Of a stretch of 64,000 bases of DNA, positions 34,446 to 43,906 are shown piece after piece. The stretch is from Oceanococcus sp964629015 (GTDB taxonomy: Bacteria; Pseudomonadota; Gammaproteobacteria; Nevskiales; Oceanococcaceae). Each line of letters begins with the position of its first letter. Position 1 is the first letter of the stretch. Under the pieces are notes generated by a model, which was not told the origin of the DNA, did not search any database, and saw only the letters and a program-made list of their open reading frames with translations. The translations under genes and the position numbers were made by a program. The stretch covers positions 62,001-126,000 of the forward strand of contig CAZVMN010000001.1 of the NCBI GenBank assembly GCA_964629015.1, in the 5' to 3' direction.

Positions 34446-35846
34446 ATGACCACATTGATTCAATTCAGTTACCTCGCGGCGGCCTTCCTGTTCATCTTTG
34501 GCCTCAAGCGTATGTCCTCGCCCAAGACCGCCCGTTCAGGCATCGTCTGGGCTGGCGTGGGTATGGTCGTGGCCACGGTCGTCACCTTCCTCTACCCGCA
34601 GATCCTGCACGCCGGCATCGGGCGCATCCTGCTGATTGCCGTGGCCGTCGCCATCGGTACGATCTGGGCCTGGCGCTGGGGCAAATCGGTCGCCATGACC
34701 GACATGCCGCAGATGGTCGCAATCTACAACGGCATGGGTGGCGGCGCCGCCGCAACCATCGCCGCGATCGAGCTGATCAAGCTATCCAAGGGCAGCGGTG
34801 TACACCATGACGGCATCGCCATCGCACTGGCCGTGATCGGCGGCCTGATCGGTTCGGTGTCGATGACCGGTTCCGTCATCGCCTGGGCCAAGCTCGACGG
34901 TCGCATGGACAAAGCACCGCGGATTCCGGGCGGTCATCGCACCAACTTCGTGATGCTGGGCATTGCGGTGATCAGCGGCATCATGGTGATGACGGCGGAT
35001 CATCCGTCGGGCCTGATGTTGTTCATCTTCTTCGCCAGTGCTCTGGCCTTCGGCATCATGATGACGCTGCCCATCGGCGGCGCCGACATGCCGGTGATCA
35101 TCTCGCTGTACAACGCTTTGACCGGCCTGGCCGTGTCGTTTGAGGGCTATGTGCTGCAGAACCCGGCCATGATCATCGCCGGCATGGTGGTGGGTGCCGC
35201 GGGCACCTTGCTGACCCTGCTGATGGCACGCGCCATGAACCGCTCGATCAGCAATGTCATGTTCTCGGGCATGGGCACCGGCGATACGGACGATGGCGAT
35301 GGCCCGCAGGGCGAGATGAAGGAAATCAGCGCGGAAGACGCGGCGATTTCCATGGCTTACGGCGAAAAAGTCATCATCGTGCCGGGTTACGGCATGGCCG
35401 TGGCCCAGGCTCAGCACAAGCTGTGGGAATTCGTGCAGATGCTGCAGAAACGCGGTGTGGAAGTGGCCTTCGCGATCCACCCTGTGGCGGGGCGTATGCC
35501 AGGGCACATGAACGTGCTGTTGGCCGAAGCGGGCGTACCCTACGACATCATCTTTGACCTCGAAGACATCAACGAAGAGTTCGGCACCGCCAGTGCCGCG
35601 ATCGTGATCGGGGCCAATGACGTGGTCAACCCGGCTGCGCGGACCAACAAGTCCAGCCCGATCTACGGCATGCCGATCCTCAACGCCGATCATGCCGAGA
35701 ACGTTTACGTGCTCAAGCGTGGTCAGGGCACTGGGTTCTCCGGCATCCAGAACGAGCTGTTCTTCGGTGAAAACACCCGCATGGTCTACGGCGATGCACA
35801 GAAGTCCTGTGCCGCCTTCATCGCAGGGGTCAAATCGGTCAGCTAA
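34446..35846 (+). CDS. pntB: NAD(P) transhydrogenase, beta subunit
   Basis: The 466-residue protein has about nine membrane helices in the first 270 residues and a cytoplasmic NADP(H)-binding domain III. That domain carries VPGYGMAVAQAQH, HPVAGRMPGHMNVLLAEA and GANDVVNPAA near the C-terminus. It completes the proton-translocating transhydrogenase that supplies NADPH. A strong terminator ends the operon 18 bp after the stop. Confidence 0.97.
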   Translation: MTTLIQFSYLAAAFLFIFGLKRMSSPKTARSGIVWAGVGMVVATVVTFLYPQILHAGIGRILLIAVAVAIGTIWAWRWGKSVAMTDMPQMVAIYNGMGGGAAATIAAIELIKLSKGSGVHHDGIAIALAVIGGLIGSVSMTGSVIAWAKLDGRMDKAPRIPGGHRTNFVMLGIAVISGIMVMTADHPSGLMLFIFFASALAFGIMMTLPIGGADMPVIISLYNALTGLAVSFEGYVLQNPAMIIAGMVVGAAGTLLTLLMARAMNRSISNVMFSGMGTGDTDDGDGPQGEMKEISAEDAAISMAYGEKVIIVPGYGMAVAQAQHKLWEFVQMLQKRGVEVAFAIHPVAGRMPGHMNVLLAEAGVPYDIIFDLEDINEEFGTASAAIVIGANDVVNPAARTNKSSPIYGMPILNADHAENVYVLKRGQGTGFSGIQNELFFGENTRMVYGDAQKSCAAFIAGVKSVS

Positions 35847-35863
35847 ACGCTGAAAGTTGGATC

Positions 35864-35897
35864 AAAAAGGGCAGCTTCGGCTGCCCTTTTTTGTTTT
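35864..35897 (+). terminator. Rho-independent terminator after pntB
   Basis: A near-perfect 12-bp stem (AAAAAGGGCAGC with GCTGCCCTTTTT) has the stable TTCG loop and a long T tract (TTTTTTGTTTTTT). Confidence 0.97.
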
Positions 35898-35981
35898 TTG
35901 CCTTCCGTCACACGGCGGCGTAGTCTGATCTGGAGGAGTTTGCCTAACGCAAGCTCCAGAGATCACAAGAAAGGGGAAATC

Positions 35982-36353
35982 ATGGATTGGTACGTGCAGG
36001 TTCTGCGCAAGTACGCCGTGTTTGAAGGTCGAGCACGACGCAAAGAGTATTGGTTCTTCATACTCTTCAACTTCATCATCAGCATTGTCATCAGCGTGGT
36101 TGAAGCTGGCATCGGCACCGGTGGCATCCTCGGACTGATTTATGTGCTGGGCGTGCTTCTGCCGTCGGTGGGGGTGGGCATCCGCCGCCTGCACGACACC
36201 GACCGCAGCGGCTGGTGGCTGCTTGTCGGCCTGATCCCGGTGATCGGTTTTATCGTTCTGATCGTGCTGTTCGTGCTGGACAGCACCCCGGGTGAAAACC
36301 GTTTCGGCCCCAATCCGAAAGAGGAAAGCTCGGCCGCGCAAAGCCTCGTCTGA
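35982..36353 (+). CDS. DUF805 membrane protein
   Basis: The 123-residue protein has the DUF805 pattern: KYAVFEGRARRKEYW before the first of three or four membrane segments, IRRLHDTDRSGWW in the middle and DSTPGENRFGPNP at the end. The function is unknown; members occur widely as small inner-membrane proteins. ATG 35982 follows AAGGGG. Longer readings upstream enter the pntB terminator and are not used. Confidence 0.94.
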   Translation: MDWYVQVLRKYAVFEGRARRKEYWFFILFNFIISIVISVVEAGIGTGGILGLIYVLGVLLPSVGVGIRRLHDTDRSGWWLLVGLIPVIGFIVLIVLFVLDSTPGENRFGPNPKEESSAAQSLV

Positions 36354-36372
36354 CCAAAGTGGATTGCCCGGC

Positions 36373-36693
36373 CTATGGCTTCGGGCAATCCACGGCTTCG
36401 CCGGCCCGTTTGCGTCGGTAGCACTGACGCAATGCGTCACGCTCGGCTTCCGGCAAGGCCCGGAACTTGGCCCATTTGTCCCGAGCGCGCTGTTTTTCCT
36501 CCGGCGACATGTTTTTCCAACGATCGTGATTGCGCATGATCCGTTCGCGCTTCTCCGGCGGTAGCTGATCCCATCGATCGGCAAACCGCTTGAGCTCCTG
36601 ACGTTGCTCTGCACTGAGCTGATCCCACTGCGGCTGGGCACTCAAGGTGGCGCTGAACAACAGCGCCACAGCCATCAACAGCACCCTAAACAC
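36373..36693 (-). CDS. DUF3106 secreted protein
   Basis: The 106-residue protein has a signal peptide (cleavage after LSA at about 19). Its charged helical mature part repeats L(S/P)PE(E/Q)(R/K)..., as in DUF3106 (WDQLSAEQRQEL, WDQLPPEKRERI, WKNMSPEEKQRA). The mature part should be periplasmic. It overlaps the DUF3619-like gene by 8 bp and is third in the sigma factor operon, a common trio whose signal is not known. Confidence 0.88.
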   Translation of the reverse strand: MFRVLLMAVALLFSATLSAQPQWDQLSAEQRQELKRFADRWDQLPPEKRERIMRNHDRWKNMSPEEKQRARDKWAKFRALPEAERDALRQCYRRKRAGEAVDCPKP

Positions 36694-37015
36694 CGCCGTC
36701 CTCCAACCACAAAACCAGATCCAGATCTGCGATCAGCGCAGCATCCTCGGCTTGGCGTGCGCCTTCGCCGGGAGCCGGAGCTTGCAGTTGCCAAGCCAGC
36801 AGCACCGCGCAGGTTGCCCCGGCAGCAGCAACGCTCCAGCGGGACCACAGCGATGACCACCAAGGGGCCTGCTGTTGCTCAATGTGCTCCAAAGCGCGAC
36901 AACGCGCGGCGCGCAAACGCGCCCGGGTCAGCTCATCCAAGTCACCGACCTGTTCATCCAGCGTATCGCGAACGGATTGGACCAGCTTGTCCTGGTCAAA
37001 CTCTGATTGGCTCAT
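36686..37015 (-). CDS. DUF3619-like membrane protein, probable anti-sigma partner
   Basis: The 109-residue protein has a cytoplasmic N-terminus (LDELTRARLRAARCRALEH), one membrane segment (about 61-78) and a short periplasmic end with DLDLVLWLED, as in DUF3619 proteins. The position directly after an ECF sigma gene (ATGA overlap) suggests a sigma-restraining role; this is inference. ATG 37015 is chosen over an in-frame TTG at 37021 because of that coupling. Confidence 0.85.
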   Translation of the reverse strand: MSQSEFDQDKLVQSVRDTLDEQVGDLDELTRARLRAARCRALEHIEQQQAPWWSSLWSRWSVAAAGATCAVLLAWQLQAPAPGEGARQAEDAALIADLDLVLWLEDGGV

Positions 37016-37560
37016 GCCCAAAATCCCTCCACCCTGCCGCGCAAAGTGTTCATTGCACGCGACAAATGCGTTTTCACGCTGCCCTCACCGCAACCCATGA
37101 TGCCTGCCGTTTGGGCCACGTTAAAACCTTCCCAGACGCGCAGCAAGACCGCTTCGCGCTGGCGTTGCGGTAACTCGGAAAGCGCCGTCTCCAAGGCCAC
37201 GATGGCTTCACGCTGGGCGAGTTGGCGTTCGGGATCATCCGCCGCCGGGCGCTCCAACGCGTAGTCCGCATCGTCAACAAAACGCCGTGAGGCGCGTTGA
37301 TCGTCTCGTATTCGGTTCATCAGTATGCGAAAAAACAACGGCGCCCATTGTTCTTCGGGTTTGTGCTGATACTTCTGCACCAGGCGGATCATCGCATCCT
37401 GCACGGCATCCAGCGCCGTATCCCGGTCGTGCAATTGAGCCAAGGCCAGCCGAAAAGCTTGACTCTCCACCGAGGCCAGGAAGCGATCCATTGCATCGCG
37501 CCGTGCCACGCTGTTCTCCGCTTTTTTTGTCGACAAACCAAGCTCTACCGATGTAGCCAT
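37012..37560 (-). CDS. ECF-type RNA polymerase sigma factor
   Basis: The 182-residue protein has sigma region 2 (about 25-90, with ALDAVQDAMIRLVQKYQ) and region 4 (about 125-175, LSELPQRQREAVLLRVWEGFNVAQTA then GCGEGSVKTHLSRAMNTLR). It lacks regions 1 and 3, as usual for ECF factors. ATG 37560 has GGGAGGA 8 nt upstream; longer readings have no family match. It leads an operon with the DUF3619-like and DUF3106 genes and is divergent from priA. Confidence 0.94.
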   Translation of the reverse strand: MATSVELGLSTKKAENSVARRDAMDRFLASVESQAFRLALAQLHDRDTALDAVQDAMIRLVQKYQHKPEEQWAPLFFRILMNRIRDDQRASRRFVDDADYALERPAADDPERQLAQREAIVALETALSELPQRQREAVLLRVWEGFNVAQTAGIMGCGEGSVKTHLSRAMNTLRGRVEGFWA

Positions 37561-37679
37561 ATCGTTGTCCTCCCGGACTGACCACCACGTGGTTGGGACG
37601 ACATCCTGGGTAAACGCATAAACGCTCCTGCACACGTGACACACTATAACGTTGAACCAACGCATTCAGGCGCGATCCG

Positions 37680-39845
37680 TTGACAGCCATCTGCCAGGTT
37701 GCATTACCCGTTCCACGCGGCGAAACCTATGACTATCTGTGCCCCTTCCCGGTCACCGTAGGCGCTCGCGTGCGCGTGCCCTTCGGGCCGCGCCGCTTGG
37801 TCGGCGTGGTTGTCGCCACCGGCAACGAATCCAGCGTGCCGGGCAAAAGTCTCAAAGCCGTGCTTGAGGTAATCGATACCGCGCCGCTGCTCAGTGAAGC
37901 TGATCTCGACCTGTTGCGTTTCACGGCGCGCTACTACCAGGCGCCGCTGGGCCAGAGCGTTGCCACGGCTCTGCCAAAATTGCTGCGCAGCGGAAAAGCC
38001 GCCAGCCCTGTCGTCAATACCCGATGGATACTCACAGATCAGGGCCGCGACACCTCACCCACCGACCTCTCCCGCGCGCCGCGGCAAGCCGCGGCACTCG
38101 CCACATTGCAAGCGGCGGGCTGCGCGCTGACAGCAGCCAACATTGGTGAGGACGGGACGCCGAGCAGCATCCTCAAAGCCCTGAGTGGCAAGGGCTTGAT
38201 CGAGGCCGTCAGCGAAATCACGCTTGATAGCCAGGACGTTGAAGCACCCACACTGACCGACGCGCAAACGCACGCCGTCGAACAAATCAACAGCCGCGCA
38301 GGATTCGCCTGCCACTTGCTTGATGGCGTGACGGGCAGCGGTAAAACCGAGGTCTATCTGGCGCTGGCGCGGGAGCAGACACAACAAGGCCGTCAGACCC
38401 TCATTCTGGTCCCGGAAATCGGCCTGACCCCACAGATGATTGAGCGGGTGCGACGCCACACCGGAGCGCGCACCGTTGCATTGCATTCCGGGCTGGCCGA
38501 CGGCGAGCGCCATAACGCCTGGCTGGCGGCGCGCTCGGGCGAGGCTGACATCGTCTTGGGGACGCGCTCAGCGGTATTCGTACCCCTCGCACGCCCGGGC
38601 CTGATCGTGGTCGATGAAGAGCACGACGGCTCATACAAGCAACAGGATGGCATTCGCTACCATGCGCGCGATCTGGCCGTGCGTCGCGCCCAGCAATACG
38701 CCATTCCGGTGGTGCTGGGCTCGGCCACGCCCTCGCTGGAGAGCCACTTCAATGCACTACAAGGGCGCTACCAGCACCTCACCCTTGATCATCGTTTTGG
38801 CAACGCCAAGCCGCCGCGTGTGAGCATGATTGATTTGCGCGGACAGCGCTGTCCAGACGGCCTGTCCAATGCCTTGATCGCGCGCGTCGGCCAGCATCTG
38901 GACGCAGGCCATCAGGTTCTGCTGTTCATCAACCGGCGCGGCTACTCGCCGATCATGCTGTGTCATGACTGCGGCTGGACCGCGCTGTGCGAGCGCTGCG
39001 ACGCGCGCCTGATCAGCCATCAGCGCAGTCGCAGCCTGCGTTGCCACCATTGCGGCCATCAACGCCCGATCCCATCCGCCTGTCCGGATTGCGGCAGCGA
39101 TGAACTTCATCAGCTTGGACAGGGCACAGAGCGTATTGATGCGCGCGCTGCGCAATTGTGGCCGCAAGTCGAACGCATCCGCCTGGATCGTGATCAAGTC
39201 AGCCGTCGCGGTGAATTGGAAGACGCACTGGAGCGCATTCGCAGCGGTCAGGCGCAGCTCATCATCGGCACCCAGATGTTGGCCAAAGGCCACGACTTCC
39301 CCAAGCTGTCTTTGGTCGGCATCGTCGATGCAGACCAAGGCCTGTATGGCCAGGATTTTCGCGCCACCGAGCAGCTCGCCCAGCAGATCACTCAGGTCGC
39401 AGGGCGCGCTGGGCGACGTGATATTCCAGGTGAAGTGGTGGTGCAAACCCACAATCCTGAGCATCCGCTGCTTGGCCTGCTCGCCCCAGGCCATTACGCG
39501 CGCATCGCCGAGGCTTTGCTCAGCGAGCGGGCGCAACTGTCCTGGCCACCCTATTCGCGCCTGGCCCTGATTCGTGCCGAGGCGACGGCGCTCGAAACCG
39601 CCATGAGCGTGCTGGAAGATATCGCCGAACCGCTTTTCGGCCATGATGAGATTGACGTGCTCGGCCCCGTGCCAGCGCCGATGGAGCGACGTGGCGGACG
39701 CTACCGCTGCCAATTGCTGTTGCGCAGCCACAAGCGCAGCGTTTTACAGGCACAATTGGCCCACATTCGTCACCAACTGGAAGCGCGCCCAGCCGCGCGT
39801 CAACTGCGATGGTCCATCGACGTCGATCCACAAAATCTCGACTGA
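37680..39845 (+). CDS. priA: Primosomal replication protein N' (PriA helicase)
   Basis: PriA restarts stalled replication forks. The 721-residue protein starts from TTG 37680; no better start keeps the conserved VALPVPRGETYDYLCPF region. It has the 3' DNA-end-binding domain, helicase motifs (DGVTGSGKTEVYL near 220, DEEHDGSYKQ near 313), the zinc-binding cysteines (CHDCGW, CERCDA, CHHCGH, CPDCGS at about 425-480) and the C-terminal GTQMLAKGHDFP and QVAGRAGRR motifs. Its end overlaps the next gene by 37 bp. Confidence 0.96.
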   Translation: MTAICQVALPVPRGETYDYLCPFPVTVGARVRVPFGPRRLVGVVVATGNESSVPGKSLKAVLEVIDTAPLLSEADLDLLRFTARYYQAPLGQSVATALPKLLRSGKAASPVVNTRWILTDQGRDTSPTDLSRAPRQAAALATLQAAGCALTAANIGEDGTPSSILKALSGKGLIEAVSEITLDSQDVEAPTLTDAQTHAVEQINSRAGFACHLLDGVTGSGKTEVYLALAREQTQQGRQTLILVPEIGLTPQMIERVRRHTGARTVALHSGLADGERHNAWLAARSGEADIVLGTRSAVFVPLARPGLIVVDEEHDGSYKQQDGIRYHARDLAVRRAQQYAIPVVLGSATPSLESHFNALQGRYQHLTLDHRFGNAKPPRVSMIDLRGQRCPDGLSNALIARVGQHLDAGHQVLLFINRRGYSPIMLCHDCGWTALCERCDARLISHQRSRSLRCHHCGHQRPIPSACPDCGSDELHQLGQGTERIDARAAQLWPQVERIRLDRDQVSRRGELEDALERIRSGQAQLIIGTQMLAKGHDFPKLSLVGIVDADQGLYGQDFRATEQLAQQITQVAGRAGRRDIPGEVVVQTHNPEHPLLGLLAPGHYARIAEALLSERAQLSWPPYSRLALIRAEATALETAMSVLEDIAEPLFGHDEIDVLGPVPAPMERRGGRYRCQLLLRSHKRSVLQAQLAHIRHQLEARPAARQLRWSIDVDPQNLD

Positions 39846-40966
39846 CCCTGTTGGTGCTGGGGTTGGTCAGCCCGTTGTCGTGGGCAAATCAGCTGGAAGT
39901 TCACACACCACACTCAGCCTTGCGCTTCGAGGTCCCGGAGGCACTGTATCAGGCGGGTGCCACGACCGATTTTTCCGCGCTGCAGATCCTCGATGGAGGC
40001 GGACAGAATCTGGCTTACGCCGTTTGTGCCGAGCGCGATGAACGGCGCACGCAGACGCAAATCCCAGTTCTGCGGTTGCCGGATCTGGCCCGCCCTGAAC
40101 TCAACGCCGACGACGAGTTGTCGTATTCCTTTTCTGCTGGCGTCTCAACAACGCCCGCGATCGTCGATTGGATACTCGATTTGCGTCGGCTCAAAGGCGC
40201 AACCGGAACCTTGGTGGGCTTGCCGCCGGTGGCAGAACTGCGCATTTCGCCCAACCTCCAACAATGGAGTGGCGATCTCGATTTTCAGCAAAATGGCGAC
40301 ACCCTGAGCTTTGAGCCCCGCCCTGTTAGCTTTATTCGCGTGCGCTTAAAGCACCCACCCAGCGGCGCTGAACCAGCGCCAGCGGTCCTGGCGATCGAAG
40401 AGCAACGCAGCGATGCCCGCGCGATTCATTGGTTTGATCCACCGCGCAACGCCCAAGGCCACTTTCTCAACCCGCGTCGCCTGCCCATCTTCGCCGCGCG
40501 CCTGAAAACCGATAGTGACATCGCAAGTGCTGACTGGACCCTGCACTCGCGGCAAGGCGATTGGGATGCGTGGAAACCACGTGGTCGAATCAGCGCGGGT
40601 GACCAGCCCCCGACCCTGCGCTTTAGCGCTGTTACCGATCCGCAGTGGCGGGTGACCCAACTCGACGCCGATGAGCTGGAGCTTGGCCATGCACGCTATG
40701 AGTTGCGCATCCCGAACATCACACACCAGGGTACGCTGCGCATGGTTCTGCACGCGCGTGCCGGTTTCGGCCCCAGCCTGTCGTGCCGCAGCACCGAGAA
40801 CCTGCCGGTCCAGGCGCCCGAGCGCATCTCTGTCCTGGACGACGACGTGGAGAGCAGCTCGAACCAGCCCAACAACCTGCGCAATCTGTTCCTGATCATC
40901 GTCATCATCGCCATCACTGTGGGTATCGTGGCGAGACGCTTCCTCCAGCGCCGCCAAGGACGCTAA
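39809..40966 (+). CDS. DUF3999-like membrane-anchored protein
   Basis: The 385-residue protein has an N-terminal export signal (LTLLVLGLVSPLSWA), a beta-rich periplasmic part whose start resembles DUF3999 (LRFEVPEALYQAG...FSALQILDGGGQNLAYAV) and one C-terminal membrane helix (about 356-374) followed by RRFLQRR. The function is unknown. ATG 39809 lies inside the end of priA, so the two are probably co-transcribed. The family call is by pattern only. Confidence 0.75.
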   Translation: MVHRRRSTKSRLTLLVLGLVSPLSWANQLEVHTPHSALRFEVPEALYQAGATTDFSALQILDGGGQNLAYAVCAERDERRTQTQIPVLRLPDLARPELNADDELSYSFSAGVSTTPAIVDWILDLRRLKGATGTLVGLPPVAELRISPNLQQWSGDLDFQQNGDTLSFEPRPVSFIRVRLKHPPSGAEPAPAVLAIEEQRSDARAIHWFDPPRNAQGHFLNPRRLPIFAARLKTDSDIASADWTLHSRQGDWDAWKPRGRISAGDQPPTLRFSAVTDPQWRVTQLDADELELGHARYELRIPNITHQGTLRMVLHARAGFGPSLSCRSTENLPVQAPERISVLDDDVESSSNQPNNLRNLFLIIVIIAITVGIVARRFLQRRQGR

Positions 40967-40995
40967 AATGGCTGGTTTTGCGCCGCCGTGACTGT

Positions 40996-42723
40996 ATGAA
41001 GGAAACACTGCAAGCCCTGCTCGCCCAGGCCGCTGACACGCTGGGGATTTCTGTCCCCGATGCGGCGAAAATCGAATCCACACGCGACAAGGCGCATGGC
41101 GACTTGGCGTCCAACATCGCCATGGTTTGCGCCAAGCAGGTGGGTAAACCGCCTCGTGAACTGGCTCAGGCGCTGATCGACGCCCTGCCCGCGCACTCCG
41201 CAGTGGAGAAGGCTGAAGTCGCTGGGCCCGGGTTTATCAACATCTTCCTGGCCAGCGATCGTTATCACGCCATGTTGCGCGACATCGTCAACACCGGCGC
41301 CAGCTGGGGCCAAGCCCCAACAGGCAGCGGTCAGAAAATCCTGCTCGAATTCGTGTCCGCCAACCCGACCGGCCCGCTGCATGTCGGGCATGGTCGCGGC
41401 GCCGCCTACGGTGACTGCCTGGCGCGCTTGCTGCGCGCCGCCGGCAACGCCGTGGACAGCGAGTACTACGTCAATGACGCCGGCCGTCAAATGGACATCC
41501 TGGCCTTGTCGGTGTGGCTACGCCACGTGGAACAGCAAGGCATCGCGGTTGTGTTTCCAGGTCGCGCCTATCAGGGTGACTATGTCCGCGAATCGGCACA
41601 GCGGCTCAACGCCGAAGGCTTGAACACTCCCGGCGACGAGTTGTTCAAAGACTTGCCTGCCGACGATGCCGAGACCGGCGATGCCCGTCTGGACGCCTTG
41701 ATTGAACGGGCCAAAGTCACGCTGGGCAAAGAGGGTTTTGCACGGGTACTGGACCATGCGTTGCAGGAACAGCTCAGCGGTATCGCCGATGATCTGGGCG
41801 CGTTTCGTGTCACTTTCGAGGCTTGGGCCTCCGAGCGTAGCGTGGTCGACAAGGGCGAAGTCAGCAAAGCGCTGGAGCAGCTTGAAAAAGGCGGCCATAC
41901 CTACCGTCAAGACGGCGCACTGTGGTTCGCCAGCAGCCGCTTTGGTGATGACAAGGATCGCGTGTTGCTGCGCGCCAACGGCAGCGCCACCTACTTTGCC
42001 AACGACATCGCCTACCACCTGGACAAGCTGGAGCGCGGTTACGATCGCCTGATCGACGTTTGGGGCCAGGACCATCACGGCTACATCAAGCGGATGTCTG
42101 CCGCTGTCGAAGCGCTGACCGGTCAGTCCAACAAGCTGGATGTGCAGTTGGTGCAGTTCGTCAGCCTGCTGCGCGATGGCGAGAAGGTTTCGATGTCGAC
42201 CCGCGCGGGCACCTACGAAACCCTGGAAGATCTGCGCACTGAAGTCGGTGTTGATGCGGCGCGCTTCTTCTATGTGATGCGCTCCAACGACCAGCAGCTC
42301 GAGTTCGATCTGGCGCTGGCCACGCAAAAGAGCAACGACAATCCAGTATTCTATGTGCAGTACGCGCACGCCCGAGTGGCCAGCGTGTTCCGCCAGCTGG
42401 CCGAGAAGCAATGGTCCTTCGACGCGGCCAGCGCGGCTGAGCAGCTCGAACGCCTGGATGCCGACATTGAGCGCGAAGTGCTCAAGCAGCTCGCACGCTT
42501 CCCGGACATGGTCCAGGCTGCGGCGACGCAGCTCGCCCCGCAGCTCATCGTTCACTACCTGCGTGAATTGGCTGAGCTGTATCACCGTTACTACAACAGT
42601 TCAGCGTTCCTGATTGAGGACAGCGCGCTGCGTGATGCGCGCCTGTATCTCAACATCGCGGTGCAGCAGGTGTTGCGCAACGGTCTGAATCTTTTGGGCG
42701 TGGACGCGCCGGACAAAATGTAA
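40996..42723 (+). CDS. argS: Arginyl-tRNA synthetase
   Basis: The 575-residue class I enzyme charges tRNA-Arg. Visible are the N-terminal Add-1 domain, the HIGH-type motif HVGHGRGAAYGD near 129, the KMSKS-like loop KVSMSTRAGTYETL near 396 and the anticodon-binding helical domain ending NGLNLLGVDAPDKM. ATG 40996 gives a length close to that of E. coli ArgS (577). It overlaps the SPOR gene by one base (TAATG). Confidence 0.97.
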   Translation: MKETLQALLAQAADTLGISVPDAAKIESTRDKAHGDLASNIAMVCAKQVGKPPRELAQALIDALPAHSAVEKAEVAGPGFINIFLASDRYHAMLRDIVNTGASWGQAPTGSGQKILLEFVSANPTGPLHVGHGRGAAYGDCLARLLRAAGNAVDSEYYVNDAGRQMDILALSVWLRHVEQQGIAVVFPGRAYQGDYVRESAQRLNAEGLNTPGDELFKDLPADDAETGDARLDALIERAKVTLGKEGFARVLDHALQEQLSGIADDLGAFRVTFEAWASERSVVDKGEVSKALEQLEKGGHTYRQDGALWFASSRFGDDKDRVLLRANGSATYFANDIAYHLDKLERGYDRLIDVWGQDHHGYIKRMSAAVEALTGQSNKLDVQLVQFVSLLRDGEKVSMSTRAGTYETLEDLRTEVGVDAARFFYVMRSNDQQLEFDLALATQKSNDNPVFYVQYAHARVASVFRQLAEKQWSFDAASAAEQLERLDADIEREVLKQLARFPDMVQAAATQLAPQLIVHYLRELAELYHRYYNSSAFLIEDSALRDARLYLNIAVQQVLRNGLNLLGVDAPDKM

Positions 42724-43298
42724 TGGCTCGCGATTACGCCCGTCAGCGCAAAGAAGCGCCACGTCATACCCACAGCAAGAAAAGCTCAGGCGGCCTGCCC
42801 GGCTGGTTGTGGGCGTTGTGTGGCCTGACATTGGGCCTGGGCGTTGCCGCCATCGTTTTCATTGTGTATCGGCCGGTCGAGTCACCCGCCGTCGTGCGGG
42901 GTCCGCCGAGCCGTCCTGTGGCCACGCCCACGCCTGGCCCGGTGGTGCCACCACGCCAGGAATCGCGTTTCAAGTTTTACGACGGCCTGGCCAAGGCGCA
43001 GGTCAACCCCAACGAAGAAGCGTACAAGGTTGAACCACCGCCACCGGCCGCCGAGGACACCAACCGCTACGTGCTGCAAGCCGGTTCGTTTCGCACCCGC
43101 GAAGATGCCGAACGGCGCAAAGCCACGGTGGCCCTGCTTGGCTTCGAATCCAGCATCAAAGAAGTCGAGCTTGAAGAACGTGGTACGGTTTTTCGGGTCC
43201 AGATCGGCCCGGACATGACCCGCGCGGTTGCGGAAAAAGCCATGCGGCAACTGGCCGACAACGACATCGACAGCTTCGCCACACGCGCTGGCAGCTGA
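42723..43298 (+). CDS. FtsN-like SPOR domain protein
   Basis: The 191-residue bitopic protein has a short basic cytoplasmic tail (RDYARQRKEAPRHTHSKKSS), one membrane helix (about 28-48), a proline-rich periplasmic linker and a C-terminal SPOR domain (about 112-190, RYVLQAGSFRTREDAERRKA) that binds denuded peptidoglycan at division sites. The argS-ftsN order is conserved in Gammaproteobacteria and supports an FtsN role. Its start overlaps the argS stop. Confidence 0.92.
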   Translation: MARDYARQRKEAPRHTHSKKSSGGLPGWLWALCGLTLGLGVAAIVFIVYRPVESPAVVRGPPSRPVATPTPGPVVPPRQESRFKFYDGLAKAQVNPNEEAYKVEPPPPAAEDTNRYVLQAGSFRTREDAERRKATVALLGFESSIKEVELEERGTVFRVQIGPDMTRAVAEKAMRQLADNDIDSFATRAGS

Positions 43299-43340
43299 GC
43301 GCGCTACACTGGCGCACCAAGCGACCGTAAGGATGCAAAC

Positions 43341-43823
43341 ATGAGCTTCTACGATTTCAGCGCCAAAACCATCGACGGCCAGGAAAAACCGCTGGCGGAC
43401 TACCAAGGCAAGGTGGTGCTGGTGGTGAACACGGCCAGCAAATGCGGTTTCACCCCGCAGTACGAAGGTTTGGAAGCGCTATACCGGGATTACAAAGACA
43501 AAGGTCTGGTCATCCTCGGGTTTCCATGTGACCAGTTCGGCCACCAGGAGCCGGGTGACGAGAATGAAATCAAGAATTTCTGCTCGCTGACCTACGACGT
43601 GAGCTTCCCGATGTTTGCCAAGATCAAGGTCAATGGCGACGACGCCCACCCGGTCTACCAGCACCTCAAGCAGGCGCAACCTGGCGTACTCGGCTCCAAA
43701 GGCATCAAATGGAACTTCACCAAATTCCTGATCGATAAGTCAGGCCAGGTGGTGAAACGCTATGCACCGACAGACAAGCCCGCGTCGCTGGTCAAAGACA
43801 TCGAAAAACTGCTCGCGGCTTAA
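43341..43823 (+). CDS. Glutathione peroxidase-type thiol peroxidase
   Basis: The 160-residue protein reduces peroxides. It has peroxidatic Cys35 (NTASKCGFTPQY), Gln in FPCDQFGHQEPG and Trp/Asn in IKWNFTKFLI, and no selenocysteine. A second cysteine (NFCSLTYDV, about 82) could be the resolving residue, which would make thioredoxin the donor. TACACT upstream (near 43305) may be a -10. It is convergent with ppk1. Confidence 0.95.
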   Translation: MSFYDFSAKTIDGQEKPLADYQGKVVLVVNTASKCGFTPQYEGLEALYRDYKDKGLVILGFPCDQFGHQEPGDENEIKNFCSLTYDVSFPMFAKIKVNGDDAHPVYQHLKQAQPGVLGSKGIKWNFTKFLIDKSGQVVKRYAPTDKPASLVKDIEKLLAA

Positions 43824-43906
43824 GCCAGCACGGATTTATTTGTCGAGCGCCGTCAGGCGGGTCGTCGCCGGAGCGCAGAAAGCGCAGGCAATAAAACCGT
43901 GCTTCT

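Noticed and set aside
43827..43903. AGCACGG...CCGTGCT inverted repeat between gpx and ppk1 as a terminator
   Set aside because: The arms are 7 bp but 63 bases apart and the tail is only TTCTTT; too loose to call.
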